DNA of 64,000 bases, from assembly GCA_040385525.1 (NCBI GenBank), contig JAZKHE010000009.1, positions 124,001-188,000 on the forward strand, in the 5' to 3' direction. Shown here piece by piece: positions 51,948 through 60,683 of this stretch. The DNA comes from JAZKHE01 sp040385525 (GTDB taxonomy: Bacteria > Bacteroidota > Bacteroidia > UBA4408). Made by a program: the position numbers and the translations under genes. A model generated the notes under the pieces. That model was given only the letters and a program-made list of their open reading frames with translations. It made no database searches and was not told the DNA's origin. The stretch's first letter is position 1, and each line of letters opens with the position of its first letter.

Positions 51948-52352
51948 ATGAAAAAATTATTAGTATTATTAGTTGCCTCAGGTATGTTATTGGCTTGTAG
52001 TAAAGAAAAAAAGTTAGCACGTCGTTTAGATGGAATTTGGTCAGTAACTAAAATGGAAAGTTCTTATGGCAATGTTTCTTATGCAGTAACTAATCCAGGA
52101 ACAATGGAGTTTAAAAAAGATGGAACAGGGAAAAATAATTTTTCATATTTAGATTCAGATGGTGATAAAATTAATGATAGCGAAGCATTTACTTGGTCGA
52201 ATACAGAAGGCACTGTAACCATAAATGGAAATTCAAATTCTAGTTTTGGATCAACTACAGTTTGGGTTGTTGATAATAACGAGAAAAAAGAACAGCAATG
52301 GACAGCTAATTATGGTTTAGCAACAGTTAAATTGTCTATGATTAAAAATTAA
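51948..52352 (+). CDS. lipocalin-like lipoprotein, copy 2
   Basis: A 134-residue paralogue of the previous gene with the same length and lipobox (MLLAC), the same RRLDGIW opening and the shared NGNSNSSFGSTTVW strand. Most residues are identical or conservative between the two. It has a separate -7 element and its own terminator. Function unknown. Confidence 0.82.
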   Translation: MKKLLVLLVASGMLLACSKEKKLARRLDGIWSVTKMESSYGNVSYAVTNPGTMEFKKDGTGKNNFSYLDSDGDKINDSEAFTWSNTEGTVTINGNSNSSFGSTTVWVVDNNEKKEQQWTANYGLATVKLSMIKN

Positions 52353-52376
52353 TTCAAAACATATTTTTAACTAAAA

Positions 52377-52402
52377 AAAACTCCAAATTTTGGAGTTTTT
52401 TT
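52377..52402 (+). terminator. terminator of lipocalin-like gene 2
   Basis: Stem AAAACTCCAA/TTGGAGTTTT (52377-52386 with 52390-52399) around ATT is followed by more T. The core CTCCAA-ATT-TTGGAG is the same as in the terminator of copy 1. Confidence 0.88.
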
Positions 52403-52429
52403 ATTTTGCATCAAAAAAATTAAAAACTA

Positions 52430-52572
52430 AACTTGAATAAATTACTAATCACCAATTCCCAATTTCACCAATCTCTAATTCAACAACTGACCAACTCTTC
52501 AATTCCCCAATTCAATAAATCATCAAATTTTCAATTCAATAATTCCCCAACTCATAATTCATAACTCATAAT
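52430..52572. repeat. almost G-free spacer tract
   Basis: From 52441 to 52560 the plus strand has a single G in 120 bases. The tract is made of CAATTCCC/CCAATTCAAT/ACTCATAA words. It separates the lipocalin-like gene 2 terminator from the birA stop. No coding or promoter signal is seen. Confidence 0.65.
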
Positions 52573-53334
52573 TTATAACTCACCACTCATAACTAAAGCA
52601 ACTTCTTTAAAATAAAATTTCTTTTTGTTTTTATCGTTTAGCTCTAGTTCAATAGCTCCATCGCTTTTTATATCAATTATTTTAGCTTCAAAAATATCGT
52701 TATTCGCTTTATAGGTTTGTGTTTTTTCAAAACCAATTAAGTGTTGCAAATAGTCGCGTTTTATTAAATCGTATTTTTTTAAACTTACTTTAATCAGCTC
52801 TTTTTCTATACACTTTAAAAGATTTTGTAAGGCAGGTTTTAAGTCTAATTTATTTTGCGTTTCATTAAAAACAGATGTAGCATTTAAGTTTTCAAAATCT
52901 TGCTGATTTATATTAATTCCAACACCAACAATACTCTGCGAAACAATATTTCCTTTTAACGAATTTTCAATTAAAATGCCTGCAATTTTTTTATTTTTTA
53001 CTAAAATATCGTTGGGCCATTTTATTTGGGCATCAATCATTAATTCGTTTAAAAAGTTTTTTAATGCAACAGCAATAGCCATCGATAAATAAAACGATTC
53101 GTTAACCGTTATCGAAAGTTGATTCAAACAAATAGAAAAAGTGAGGTTGCAATTTTTTTCAGAAAGCCAGTTGTTTTCTCTTTGTCCTCTGCCATTTGTT
53201 TGATTTTTTGTAAAAACTACCAAACCATTTTCTAAAATTTTCTCACTTTTTTTAGCTAATTCTAAGGCGTAATCGTTGGTAGAACCCAGTTCTTCAAACT
53301 CTAAAATTGTATTTCCTATCGAAAAAATATTCAT
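52573..53334 (-). CDS. birA: biotin--[acetyl-CoA-carboxylase] ligase
   Basis: A 253-residue biotin protein ligase without the N-terminal DNA-binding domain, so it is an enzyme and not a repressor. The biotinyl-AMP loop is GRGQRENNW (residues 48-56), and the ATP/biotin motifs are KWPND (105-109) and KIAGILIE. It attaches biotin to the carboxylase carrier. It diverges from rsfS with 64 bases between; the plus-strand -7 element of rsfS lies there. Confidence 0.93.
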   Translation of the reverse strand: MNIFSIGNTILEFEELGSTNDYALELAKKSEKILENGLVVFTKNQTNGRGQRENNWLSEKNCNLTFSICLNQLSITVNESFYLSMAIAVALKNFLNELMIDAQIKWPNDILVKNKKIAGILIENSLKGNIVSQSIVGVGININQQDFENLNATSVFNETQNKLDLKPALQNLLKCIEKELIKVSLKKYDLIKRDYLQHLIGFEKTQTYKANNDIFEAKIIDIKSDGAIELELNDKNKKKFYFKEVALVMSGEL

Positions 53335-53370
53335 CGTTGGCTAAAATACTACTCATTTGGCAAAAAAATG

Positions 53371-53378
53371 TACTTTTG
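53371..53378 (+). promoter_or_regulatory. -7 element (TACTTTTG) of the rsfS-ftsH-cdsA run
   Basis: TACTTTTG matches TAnnTTTG and lies 20 bases before the rsfS ATG at 53399. No -33 TTTG is found at the right distance. Confidence 0.5.
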
Positions 53379-53398
53379 TAGATTATACTTAAAATTAA

Positions 53399-53776
53399 AT
53401 GGCAAAGAGAAAAAAAGTCACAGACGATACTGAAATATTGTCAGACACAATTATTAAAGGATTACAAGAGAAAAAAGCTAAGGATATTGTGGTGTTAGAT
53501 ATGCGCGCTTTACCCAACACAGTGTGCGAAAAGTTCATTATTTGCACAGGTGATTCTAATACACATGTTGATGCTCTTTCGGGTTCCGCTGAAGAAATGG
53601 TTCGTAAAGAATTGGCAGAAAAACCATGGCATGTTGAGGGTGTTTCAAACTCGGAATGGATTTTGATGGATTACGTAAACATTGTTGTACATATATTTCA
53701 ACCCGAAGCTCGAACTTTTTACAATTTAGAAAATTTGTGGGCAGATGCAGAAATAACTAGAATACAAGATTTGTAA
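53399..53776 (+). CDS. rsfS: ribosome silencing factor RsfS
   Basis: A 125-residue RsfS/Iojap protein. The fold marks are KKAKDIVVLDMR, FIICTGDSNTHVDALS, KPWHVEG and WILMDYVNIVVHIFQPEAR. It binds ribosomal protein L14 (uL14) and keeps subunits apart under starvation. It heads the run rsfS-ftsH-LUD-DUF2007-cdsA, an order known from Bacteroidota. Confidence 0.94.
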   Translation: MAKRKKVTDDTEILSDTIIKGLQEKKAKDIVVLDMRALPNTVCEKFIICTGDSNTHVDALSGSAEEMVRKELAEKPWHVEGVSNSEWILMDYVNIVVHIFQPEARTFYNLENLWADAEITRIQDL

Positions 53777-53822
53777 ACCAAACCACAGCATTTGCTGAAA
53801 GTAAAATAGTAAAAAGCACTTT

Positions 53823-55892
53823 ATGAGCGAAAACGAACAAAAAGACAAAGAAAGTCAGTTTAAAAAAGTAAAAGATAAATTGCCTAAGCCGCAATTACCT
53901 AAAAATTCGTTTAATTTTTATTGGATTTATGCTATTATTCTTTTAGCGTTTATCGCGATTAACTTTATTGATTTTGACGGAACAACCCGCGAAATTACTT
54001 GGCAACGTTTTGAAACCGAAATGCTAAGCAAAGGCGATGTAAGCAAAATTATTGTAGTAAATAAAGAAGTTGCCGAAGTTTTTATTAAACCCGAAGCCAT
54101 TGTAAAAGATACTTACAAAGACATCAATAAAAAGTCGGGAAAAACTGCTGGGCCGCACTATTACTTTAATATTGGCTCTATCGATAGCTTTGAAAAACGT
54201 TTAGAAAGCGCTCAAGTTGGTTTAACTTCCGATTTAAAAGTTAGCGTTATTTACGATACACGTAAAAATTGGGGTGGCGAACTTTTAGGTTGGATTCTTC
54301 CAATTGTAATAATGATTGCTATTTGGATTTTTATTATGCGTCGTATGTCTGGCGGAGCTGGCGGTGGCGGACAAATATTTAATATTGGTAAATCAAAAGC
54401 TGCTTTGTTTGATGCGGATAGTAAAATAAAAATTACGTTTAACGACGTTGCTGGTTTAGAAGAAGCGAAAGAAGAATTAAAAGAAATTGTTGACTTTTTA
54501 AAACAACCGGGCAAGTTTACCAATTTAGGAGGTAAAATACCTAAAGGTGCTTTGTTAGTTGGCCCTCCAGGAACTGGTAAAACTTTGTTAGCCAAAGCTG
54601 TTGCAGGCGAAGCAAGCGTGCCTTTCTTTTCACTTTCAGGTTCCGATTTTGTTGAAATGTTTGTAGGTGTTGGTGCTGCTCGTGTGCGAGATTTATTTGC
54701 GCAAGCAAAAGCAAAAGCTCCAGCTATTATTTTTATTGATGAGATAGATGCTGTAGGTCGTATGCGTAGCCGTAACCAAGTACAAGGTGGTAACGATGAG
54801 CGCGAAAATACATTAAACTCATTGTTAGTAGAGATGGATGGATTTGGTACCAACTCTGGTATTATAATTTTAGCAGCTACTAACCGTCCAGATATATTGG
54901 ATAGTGCATTGTTACGTCCAGGTCGTTTTGATAGACAAATTAGTATTGATAAACCCGATATTATTGGTAGAGAAGCAATTTTTAAAGTGCATTTAAAACC
55001 AATTAAATGCGGACCAGATGTGGATGCGCATAAATTAGCAGCTCAAACACCAGGTTTTGCTGGAGCCGAAATTGCTAACGTTTGTAACGAAGCTGCTTTA
55101 ATTGCTGCTCGTAGCAATAAAGTTGCTGTAGAAATGATAGATTTTAACGCTGCAATTGATAGAGTAATTGGTGGTTTAGAAAAGAAAAATAAATTAATTT
55201 CTCCTGACGAAAAGAAAATTGTTGCATACCACGAAGCTGGTCACGCGGTAGCAGGTTGGTTTTTAGAACACGCCGATCCGTTGGTAAAAGTAAGCATTGT
55301 TCCTCGTGGAGTTGCTGCTTTGGGTTATGCTCAATATTTACCTAAAGAACAATTTTTGTATACTGCCGAACAGTTAGACGACCACATGTGTATGGCTTTA
55401 GGTGGACGTGCTGCCGAAGAAATTATTTTTGGAAGAGTATCTACAGGAGCATTAAGCGATTTAGAACGTATTACTAAAATGGCTTACAGCATGGTTACCA
55501 TGTATGGTATGAGCAAAAAAATTGGTAACATTTCGTTTTACGATAATCGTAATCCTGATATGACGTTTACAAAACCATACTCAGAACACACAGCGCAAAC
55601 TATTGACGAAGAAGCGCGTTTAATTGTAGAGAATGCTTATGTGCGTACTAAAAAGTTATTAACCGAAAAATTAGAGCCTTTAGAAAAGGTTGCAAAAGAG
55701 TTGTTGGATAAAGAGGTGATTGATAAAGACGGTTTAGAATTGCTAATTGGAAAACGTCCTTTTGAAAATAAAGAACATTTGATTGTTAATGAATCGTTAA
55801 CAAATGATGTTGTAACTGAGGTAAAAAATGATAATATTGCAGAAACAAATTCGTTAGGAAACAATTCCGAATCGAATTCAGTTAATGCATAA
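53823..55892 (+). CDS. ftsH: ATP-dependent zinc metalloprotease FtsH
   Basis: A 689-residue membrane protease. Helix 1 lies at about residues 32-50 and helix 2 at about 157-173, with a periplasmic domain between them, then the AAA module: Walker A GPPGTGKT (from 247), Walker B AIIFIDEID, the FVGVGA pore loop, and the SRH with NRPDILDSALLRPGRFDRQ. The zinc site is HEAGH (His470, His474). It removes damaged or unassembled membrane proteins and short-lived regulators. The C-terminal ~40 residues are Asn/Ser-rich and probably disordered. Its TAA overlaps the ATG of the LUD gene by one base (TAATG). Confidence 0.96.
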   Translation: MSENEQKDKESQFKKVKDKLPKPQLPKNSFNFYWIYAIILLAFIAINFIDFDGTTREITWQRFETEMLSKGDVSKIIVVNKEVAEVFIKPEAIVKDTYKDINKKSGKTAGPHYYFNIGSIDSFEKRLESAQVGLTSDLKVSVIYDTRKNWGGELLGWILPIVIMIAIWIFIMRRMSGGAGGGGQIFNIGKSKAALFDADSKIKITFNDVAGLEEAKEELKEIVDFLKQPGKFTNLGGKIPKGALLVGPPGTGKTLLAKAVAGEASVPFFSLSGSDFVEMFVGVGAARVRDLFAQAKAKAPAIIFIDEIDAVGRMRSRNQVQGGNDERENTLNSLLVEMDGFGTNSGIIILAATNRPDILDSALLRPGRFDRQISIDKPDIIGREAIFKVHLKPIKCGPDVDAHKLAAQTPGFAGAEIANVCNEAALIAARSNKVAVEMIDFNAAIDRVIGGLEKKNKLISPDEKKIVAYHEAGHAVAGWFLEHADPLVKVSIVPRGVAALGYAQYLPKEQFLYTAEQLDDHMCMALGGRAAEEIIFGRVSTGALSDLERITKMAYSMVTMYGMSKKIGNISFYDNRNPDMTFTKPYSEHTAQTIDEEARLIVENAYVRTKKLLTEKLEPLEKVAKELLDKEVIDKDGLELLIGKRPFENKEHLIVNESLTNDVVTEVKNDNIAETNSLGNNSESNSVNA

Positions 55893-56542
55893 TGTCAGAT
55901 CAACCAACAAAAGAAAAAATATTCAGTAAGCTTAAAAGAGCTTTCTTTAATTCTTCTGATGCCACAGAACCTAAGTTTTCTGAGCCGGTTGAACCAGAAG
56001 AAGATTGCACAAACGATTCTACAGAAGTTACCTTCGCGAAAAATTTTACAAAACGCGGAGGTAAATTCGTGTTTTGTATTGATAAAGACGAGTTTGCTGA
56101 ATTATTCAGAACATTAATCGTTGACAAAGGCTGGATAAAAATTCATTGCATGGAAGAAAACTTAAAAACCTTTCTTTCAGAACAAGGAGTTGCTTACGTT
56201 GAGAATGTTGATTTTACGCACGAATCGGTAACATTTACAACTTGCGAATTTTTAGGTGCTAAAGATGGTTGTGCCATTTTTTCGAGTAATCAAGCTGTAA
56301 ATACAAGAATGACAAACACAACAACAACACACGTTGTTATGGCTTACACCTCTCAAGTTATTGATAACACAAGAGAAGCCTACCGAAAAATAATTTCAAA
56401 ATATTTTAATCAAACACCTCCAACTGTATACACATACAAAGGCAAACCTTTAGATTCGGAAGATAGCATTACTATGCAAAACCAAGCTTCAACCGAAAAA
56501 AAAGAAATCTATTTGTTTTTAATCGACGATACAGAGCAATAA
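55892..56542 (+). CDS. LUD domain protein
   Basis: A 216-residue protein of the LUD (lactate utilisation, LutB/LutC-like) domain family. The variable, acidic N-terminus (residues 1-50) is followed by NFTKRGGKFVFCIDKDEF, a SEQGVAYVENVDFTHESVTF region, and the GAKDGCAIFSSNQAVNTRMTN core. The classical lactate-utilisation partners (LutA, LutB) are absent, and Bacteroidota place this gene between ftsH and cdsA, so its role is probably different from lactate use. It is translationally coupled to ftsH. Confidence 0.83.
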   Translation: MSDQPTKEKIFSKLKRAFFNSSDATEPKFSEPVEPEEDCTNDSTEVTFAKNFTKRGGKFVFCIDKDEFAELFRTLIVDKGWIKIHCMEENLKTFLSEQGVAYVENVDFTHESVTFTTCEFLGAKDGCAIFSSNQAVNTRMTNTTTTHVVMAYTSQVIDNTREAYRKIISKYFNQTPPTVYTYKGKPLDSEDSITMQNQASTEKKEIYLFLIDDTEQ

Positions 56543-56558
56543 TCTATTCTTAAATTCT

Positions 56559-56771
56559 ATGGAAAAAGAATGGATAATTGTTTACGCAACTTCTTTTGCT
56601 CCGCAAGCCGAAATTATAAAAGGCATGTTGTTAGAAAACGATATTGAAAGCGTAATTATTAGTAAACAAGATTCTTCTTACATTAGCTTTGGCGAAGTAG
56701 AATTGTATGTACATCAAGATGATGTGATAAAAGCAAAACATTTGATAAACACATTTAACACGAATGAATAA
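56559..56771 (+). CDS. DUF2007 domain protein
   Basis: A 70-residue cytoplasmic protein of the DUF2007 (putative signal-transducing, GlnB-like fold) family: EWIIVYATSFAPQAEIIKGM, then LLENDIESVIISKQDS, and ELYVHQDDVIKAKHLI. The fold probably binds a ligand or partner; the function is not known. Its last codons overlap the start of cdsA by 8 bases. Confidence 0.87.
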   Translation: MEKEWIIVYATSFAPQAEIIKGMLLENDIESVIISKQDSSYISFGEVELYVHQDDVIKAKHLINTFNTNE

Positions 56772-57597
56772 TTTAATTCAACGAAGCATAACAGGAGTAA
56801 TTTTTGTTGCCGTTTTAATTGGCGCAATTGCATGGCGACACGAGTCTTTTTCTGCCTTGTTTTTACTCATTACTATTTTAGGCGTTTGGGAGTTTTACAA
56901 AGTTTCTGAAATAGGAGAGGTGCGTCCTCAAAAAATATTAGGAACGCTTGTAGCAGCATCTTTTTTTATAACCTGTTCGTTGGTTTCAATGAATATTATG
57001 AATTTTAAAATTCTATTAATAAACATTCCGCTTCTTTTTTTACTATTTATTAGAGAGTTGTACCTCAATAAAAATAATCCTTTCGAAAATATCGCTTATT
57101 CTGTTTTAGGTATTGTTTACGTGGCAGTACCTATGTCTATTTTAAATTTTATTGTATCGCCTCGTTTTGAAGTTGAGCATGCTTACCAACCCAACACGTT
57201 GTTAGGTTTCTTTTTTATTTTGTGGGCAAACGATACAGGTGCTTATATTTTTGGTAGTTTATTTGGAAAAAGAAAATTGTTTGAACGTATTTCTCCAAAA
57301 AAATCGTGGGAAGGAACAATAGGCGGAGCGTTAGTTAGTATTGGTGTTGCTGTTTTAATTTCAAATTACTTTACGCACTTAAATGCAAGCGTTTGGATAA
57401 TTATTGCATTAATTTTATCAATAATAGGAACTTTGGGCGATTTGGTAGAGTCGCTTTACAAAAGAAGCAACAATATTAAGGACTCTGGCACAATTTTACC
57501 TGGACATGGCGGTATTTTAGATCGTTTCGACAGTTTAATACTATCGTCTCCCTTTGTTTTTGCGTTTTTGCAGATTTATTACGAGTTTTTTTCCTAA
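56764..57597 (+). CDS. cdsA: phosphatidate cytidylyltransferase
   Basis: A 277-residue integral membrane enzyme with about eight helices. The CDP-diglyceride synthetase signature is complete: SLYKRSNNIKDSGTILPGHG followed by GILDRFDS. WANDTGAYIFGSLFGKRKLF and SPKKSWEGTIGG are the other conserved blocks. It makes CDP-diacylglycerol from phosphatidic acid and CTP, directly downstream of PlsY/PlsC in phospholipid synthesis. It is translationally coupled to DUF2007. Confidence 0.95.
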   Translation: MNNLIQRSITGVIFVAVLIGAIAWRHESFSALFLLITILGVWEFYKVSEIGEVRPQKILGTLVAASFFITCSLVSMNIMNFKILLINIPLLFLLFIRELYLNKNNPFENIAYSVLGIVYVAVPMSILNFIVSPRFEVEHAYQPNTLLGFFFILWANDTGAYIFGSLFGKRKLFERISPKKSWEGTIGGALVSIGVAVLISNYFTHLNASVWIIIALILSIIGTLGDLVESLYKRSNNIKDSGTILPGHGGILDRFDSLILSSPFVFAFLQIYYEFFS

Positions 57598-57696
57598 TAA
57601 TCAAGGGCTAAAATTCCTTAAAAATCTTTGTAAGCACGATTTCTTTTTATAAATTCGCTCCGCTAATTAACAATAAGTAAAACTTATAACACTATT

Positions 57697-58968
57697 ATGG
57701 CACAAACACAAACAGTTGCACACGACAGCACAAACCCTTTTGAATCGATGATGGCACGCTTTAACGTGGCTGCAAAATTGATTAATCTTGACGAAGACAC
57801 ATATAACGTTTTAAAAACTCCACAAAAAACTACAATAGTTTACTTGCCAGTTTTAATGGATAATGGTAAAGTTCAAGTATTTGAAGGTTATAGAATTGTA
57901 CACTCTACAATTTTAGGTCCATCTAAAGGCGGTATTCGTTATTCTTTAGAAGTAAATCAAGATGAGGTAAAAGCTTTAGCAGCTTGGATGACATGGAAAT
58001 GTGCTATTGCAGATATTCCTTACGGAGGAGCAAAAGGCGGTATTACTTGCGATCCATCAAAAATGAGTGTTGGTGAGTTAGAGCGTTTAACGCGTGCTTA
58101 CACAACAGCAATGGTTGATGTTTTTGGACAAGATAAAGATATTCCTGCGCCAGATATGGCAACAGGTCCAAGAGAAATGTCTTGGATAGTTGATCAATAT
58201 TCTCGTATTAAAGGAGAATTTATTCCAGGTGTTGTTACAGGTAAACCATTAAACTTAGGCGGTTCTCAAGGTAGAGCAGAAGCTACAGGTTTAGGCGTAA
58301 TGATTTCGGGTATCGAAGCATTAAAAAAATTAGGTATCGATCCTAAAGTAGCAACTTGTGCTGTGCAAGGTTTTGGTAACGTAGGTTCTATTTCTGCGAA
58401 AAAATTTGCAGAAAGAGGTATTAAAATTGTTGCAATTAGCGACCACACTGGAGCTTTTTATAACGAAAAAGGTTTTGATATTGAAGACGCTATTAACTAC
58501 AGAAACAGCAACAAAGGTGTTTTAGCAGGTTACACAAAAGGCTCTTTAATTTCTAACGCAGAGTTGCTTACATTAAATGTTGATGTATTGGCTCCTTGCG
58601 CTATGGAAAACCAAATTACTGCCGAAAATGCAGCTCAAATTAAAGCTAAATTAATTGTAGAAGGTGCAAACGGACCAACTAGCGCTGGTGCTGACGATAT
58701 TTTAAAAGAAAAAGGTATTGTTGTAGTTCCAGATATTTTAGCAAATGGTGGTGGTGTAACTGTATCTTACTTTGAGTGGGTACAAAACCGTATGGGTTAC
58801 TACTGGCCAGAAAAAGAAGTAAACGAAAAAGCTGAAGTTTCTATGGTAAAGGCTTTCCATAATGTTTGGGATGCTTCAGAAAAACACAAAACATCTATGC
58901 GAATTGGAGCTTATGTTTTTGCTTTAGATAAACTTTCAAAAGCTATAAAAGGAAGAGGTAACTACTAA
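57697..58968 (+). CDS. glutamate dehydrogenase (Glu/Leu/Phe/Val dehydrogenase family)
   Basis: A 423-residue enzyme. The substrate site block is GPSKGGIRYS then KCAIADIPYGGAKGGI with the catalytic Lys, and the dinucleotide loop is VQGFGNVGS. The length fits the small RocG/GudB type that deaminates glutamate with NAD, although NADP use cannot be excluded by eye. The C-terminal part contains EGANGPTSAGAD and LANGGGVTVSYFEWVQN. It is monocistronic, with a strong terminator just after it and an AATCTTTG word about 70 bases upstream as a possible -7. Confidence 0.92.
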   Translation: MAQTQTVAHDSTNPFESMMARFNVAAKLINLDEDTYNVLKTPQKTTIVYLPVLMDNGKVQVFEGYRIVHSTILGPSKGGIRYSLEVNQDEVKALAAWMTWKCAIADIPYGGAKGGITCDPSKMSVGELERLTRAYTTAMVDVFGQDKDIPAPDMATGPREMSWIVDQYSRIKGEFIPGVVTGKPLNLGGSQGRAEATGLGVMISGIEALKKLGIDPKVATCAVQGFGNVGSISAKKFAERGIKIVAISDHTGAFYNEKGFDIEDAINYRNSNKGVLAGYTKGSLISNAELLTLNVDVLAPCAMENQITAENAAQIKAKLIVEGANGPTSAGADDILKEKGIVVVPDILANGGGVTVSYFEWVQNRMGYYWPEKEVNEKAEVSMVKAFHNVWDASEKHKTSMRIGAYVFALDKLSKAIKGRGNY

Positions 58969-58990
58969 TTCCAGTATAAAAAAAACACAG

Positions 58991-59025
58991 AAATTGCGTG
59001 TTCTGCGGGACACGCAATTTTTTTT
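58991..59025 (+). terminator. terminator of the glutamate dehydrogenase gene
   Basis: A perfect 11-bp stem AAATTGCGTGT/ACACGCAATTT (58991-59001 with 59010-59020) with an 8-base loop is followed by more T. It starts 22 bases after the stop. Confidence 0.9.
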
Positions 59026-59033
59026 AAATTAAA

Positions 59034-59064
59034 TTGTAGTTTCTAATAAAATAAACTATATTTG
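59034..59064 (+). promoter_or_regulatory. promoter of rplS (TTG-N20-TATATTTG)
   Basis: TTG at 59034-59036 and TATATTTG at 59057-59064 match the -33/-7 pattern with a 20-base spacer. Transcription should start about 40 bases before the rplS ATG. Confidence 0.65.
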
Positions 59065-59110
59065 CAGTCCTTTTAGAAAAGGAAATTAAATTACAAAAAA
59101 ATATTTGGTC

Positions 59111-59464
59111 ATGAACTTAGTTAAATTTGCTACTGAGCAATTTGTTACAAAAAAAGAATTACCTGCTTTTAAAGCTGGAGATACAGTAACTGTACATTAT
59201 AAAATTGTTGAAGGAAACAAAGAAAGAATTCAGTTATTTCAAGGTGTTGTTTTACAAAGAAGAGGGTCGGGTTTAACTGAAACTTTTACAATACGTAAAA
59301 TGAGCAACAGTATTGGAGTAGAAAGAATTTTTCCGGTAAACGCTCCAACAATTGATAAAATAGAGTTAAACAAAGTAGGTGTTGTACGTAGAGCACGTAT
59401 TTTCTACTTACGTGATTTAACAGGTAAAAAAGCACGTATTAAAGAGAAAATTGTAAACAGATAA
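59111..59464 (+). CDS. rplS: 50S ribosomal protein L19
   Basis: A 117-residue protein from the ATG at 59111; a TTG two codons earlier is less likely. The L19 marks are PAFKAGDTVTVHYKIVEGNK, RIQLFQGVVLQRRGSGLTET, GVERIFPVNAPTIDKIEL and the final RRARIFYLRDLTGKKARIKE. It sits at the 30S-50S interface. It is a single gene with its own promoter and terminator; the usual partners rimM and trmD are not next to it. Confidence 0.97.
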   Translation: MNLVKFATEQFVTKKELPAFKAGDTVTVHYKIVEGNKERIQLFQGVVLQRRGSGLTETFTIRKMSNSIGVERIFPVNAPTIDKIELNKVGVVRRARIFYLRDLTGKKARIKEKIVNR

Positions 59465-59488
59465 TTTTCTGATTTATATAGAATTAAA

Positions 59489-59520
59489 AAATCCCGAGCG
59501 ATGCGTTCGGGATTTTTTTT
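59489..59520 (+). terminator. terminator of rplS
   Basis: Stem AAATCCCGA/TCGGGATTT (59489-59497 with 59507-59515) and five more T. It resembles the terminators at 8951 and 40283 in its CCCG core. It may also serve the convergent aldo/keto reductase gene. Confidence 0.88.
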
Positions 59521-59535
59521 GGATTAAATTTTTTT

Positions 59536-60519
59536 TTAAAACATAGCTTGCACAGGCTTGTTTTGTAAAATAGTTTCTATTTCTTCCAATACCTCTGCAG
59601 TTAATAAACTTTGAGCTTCTAATGCAGTAAAGTTTTGTTTTAGCTGTTCAGTTTTTGATGCGCCCAAAATTACAGTACTAACATTTAGGTTTTTTAAACA
59701 CCAAGCAATACTCATAATGGCAACGGGTATATTTATTTTTTTAGCCAAGACAGTTAATTTTCTTGTTTTATCTATTTTTTCTTCTGCCAAAGTTCTGTCT
59801 TTTAACCAATCCATTCCTTCAATTCCTAAACGTGTATCAGCAGGAAAACCATCGTTGTATTTTCCACTCAATAAACCCGAGTGCAGTGGCGACCAAATAG
59901 TTGTGCCTAATCCTTGATGATTAAAAATATGTAAATAATCTTTTTCTAATTTTTCGCGCTCAAACATATTGTATTGCGGTTGCTCCATTGTAGGACCAAT
60001 TAAATTATTTTGTTTGGCTACGATGTGTGCTTCTAACAATTCTTGTGCGCTCCATTCTGATGTGCCCCAATACAAGATTTTCCCTTGTTGCAACAAAGTA
60101 TTCATAGCCCAAACGGTTTCTTCAATAGGTGTGTTTTTATCGGGGCGGTGACAAAAGAATAAATCAATATAGTCAACTTGTAAACGTTTTAATGCTGCGT
60201 TGCATCCCTCAATAACGTGTTTACGACTCAAGCCTATTTGGTTGGGTAATTTATCTTCGTAACCAAAAAATACTTTGCTAGAAACTATGTAACTACTACG
60301 TGCCCAGTTTTTCTTTTTAAGAATATTGCCCATTACAATTTCTGATTTACCAGTAGCATATATTTCTGCATTATCAAAAAAGTTTACTCCGTTTTCGTAG
60401 GCAATATCCATTAATTGTTCGGCAACATCGTCGCTAATTTGTTTTCCGAAAGTAAGCCAAGAGCCTAATGAAAGAGCACTTACTTGTAAACCTGATTTTC
60501 CTAATCGTCTGTATTCCAT
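59536..60519 (-). CDS. aldo/keto reductase (Kv-beta/YghZ-like)
   Basis: A 327-residue TIM-barrel oxidoreductase. The catalytic tetrad is visible: Asp49 and Tyr54 (FFDNAEIYATG), Lys82 (SSKVFF) and His124 (FFCHRPD). The NADPH-side motifs WGTSEWSAQEL and TVILGASKTEQLKQN fit the AKR6 branch, which includes potassium-channel beta subunits and E. coli YghZ. It should reduce small aldehydes with NADPH. It is monocistronic; its end converges with rplS. Confidence 0.92.
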   Translation of the reverse strand: MEYRRLGKSGLQVSALSLGSWLTFGKQISDDVAEQLMDIAYENGVNFFDNAEIYATGKSEIVMGNILKKKNWARSSYIVSSKVFFGYEDKLPNQIGLSRKHVIEGCNAALKRLQVDYIDLFFCHRPDKNTPIEETVWAMNTLLQQGKILYWGTSEWSAQELLEAHIVAKQNNLIGPTMEQPQYNMFEREKLEKDYLHIFNHQGLGTTIWSPLHSGLLSGKYNDGFPADTRLGIEGMDWLKDRTLAEEKIDKTRKLTVLAKKINIPVAIMSIAWCLKNLNVSTVILGASKTEQLKQNFTALEAQSLLTAEVLEEIETILQNKPVQAMF

Positions 60520-60585
60520 AATTGTAATTTTTGTAGTATAAAGTTAACAGAAAAAATATTGAATTGTTTTACTTAAATTTAATTG

Positions 60586-60619
60586 AACCACAAAAGGAAC
60601 AAAAGTTCACATAAGACAA
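60586..60619. repeat. left inverted repeat flanking the GxxExxY gene
   Basis: ACCACAAAAGGAACAAAAGT continues into TCACATAAGACAA. Its second half (ACAAAAGTTCACATAAGA) is similar to the reverse complement of 61121-61144 on the other side of the GxxExxY gene. Confidence 0.5.
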
Positions 60620-60683
60620 TTTTTTGTTTGAAAAAACAATTGACTTTATACGCTAAAAAACGAATAGATAATTTACTTGTAAT

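Noticed and set aside
3390..52352. Type IX secretion substrates
   Set aside because: I looked at the C-termini of the secreted proteins for the GXK-strand sorting-domain pattern and saw no convincing case; several end in OmpA, SPOR or WG units instead.
54251..54853. 200-residue antisense open frame opposite ftsH
   Set aside because: The plus-strand frame carries all FtsH motifs. The antisense frame has a Pro/Ser-rich composition typical of a mirrored coding sequence.
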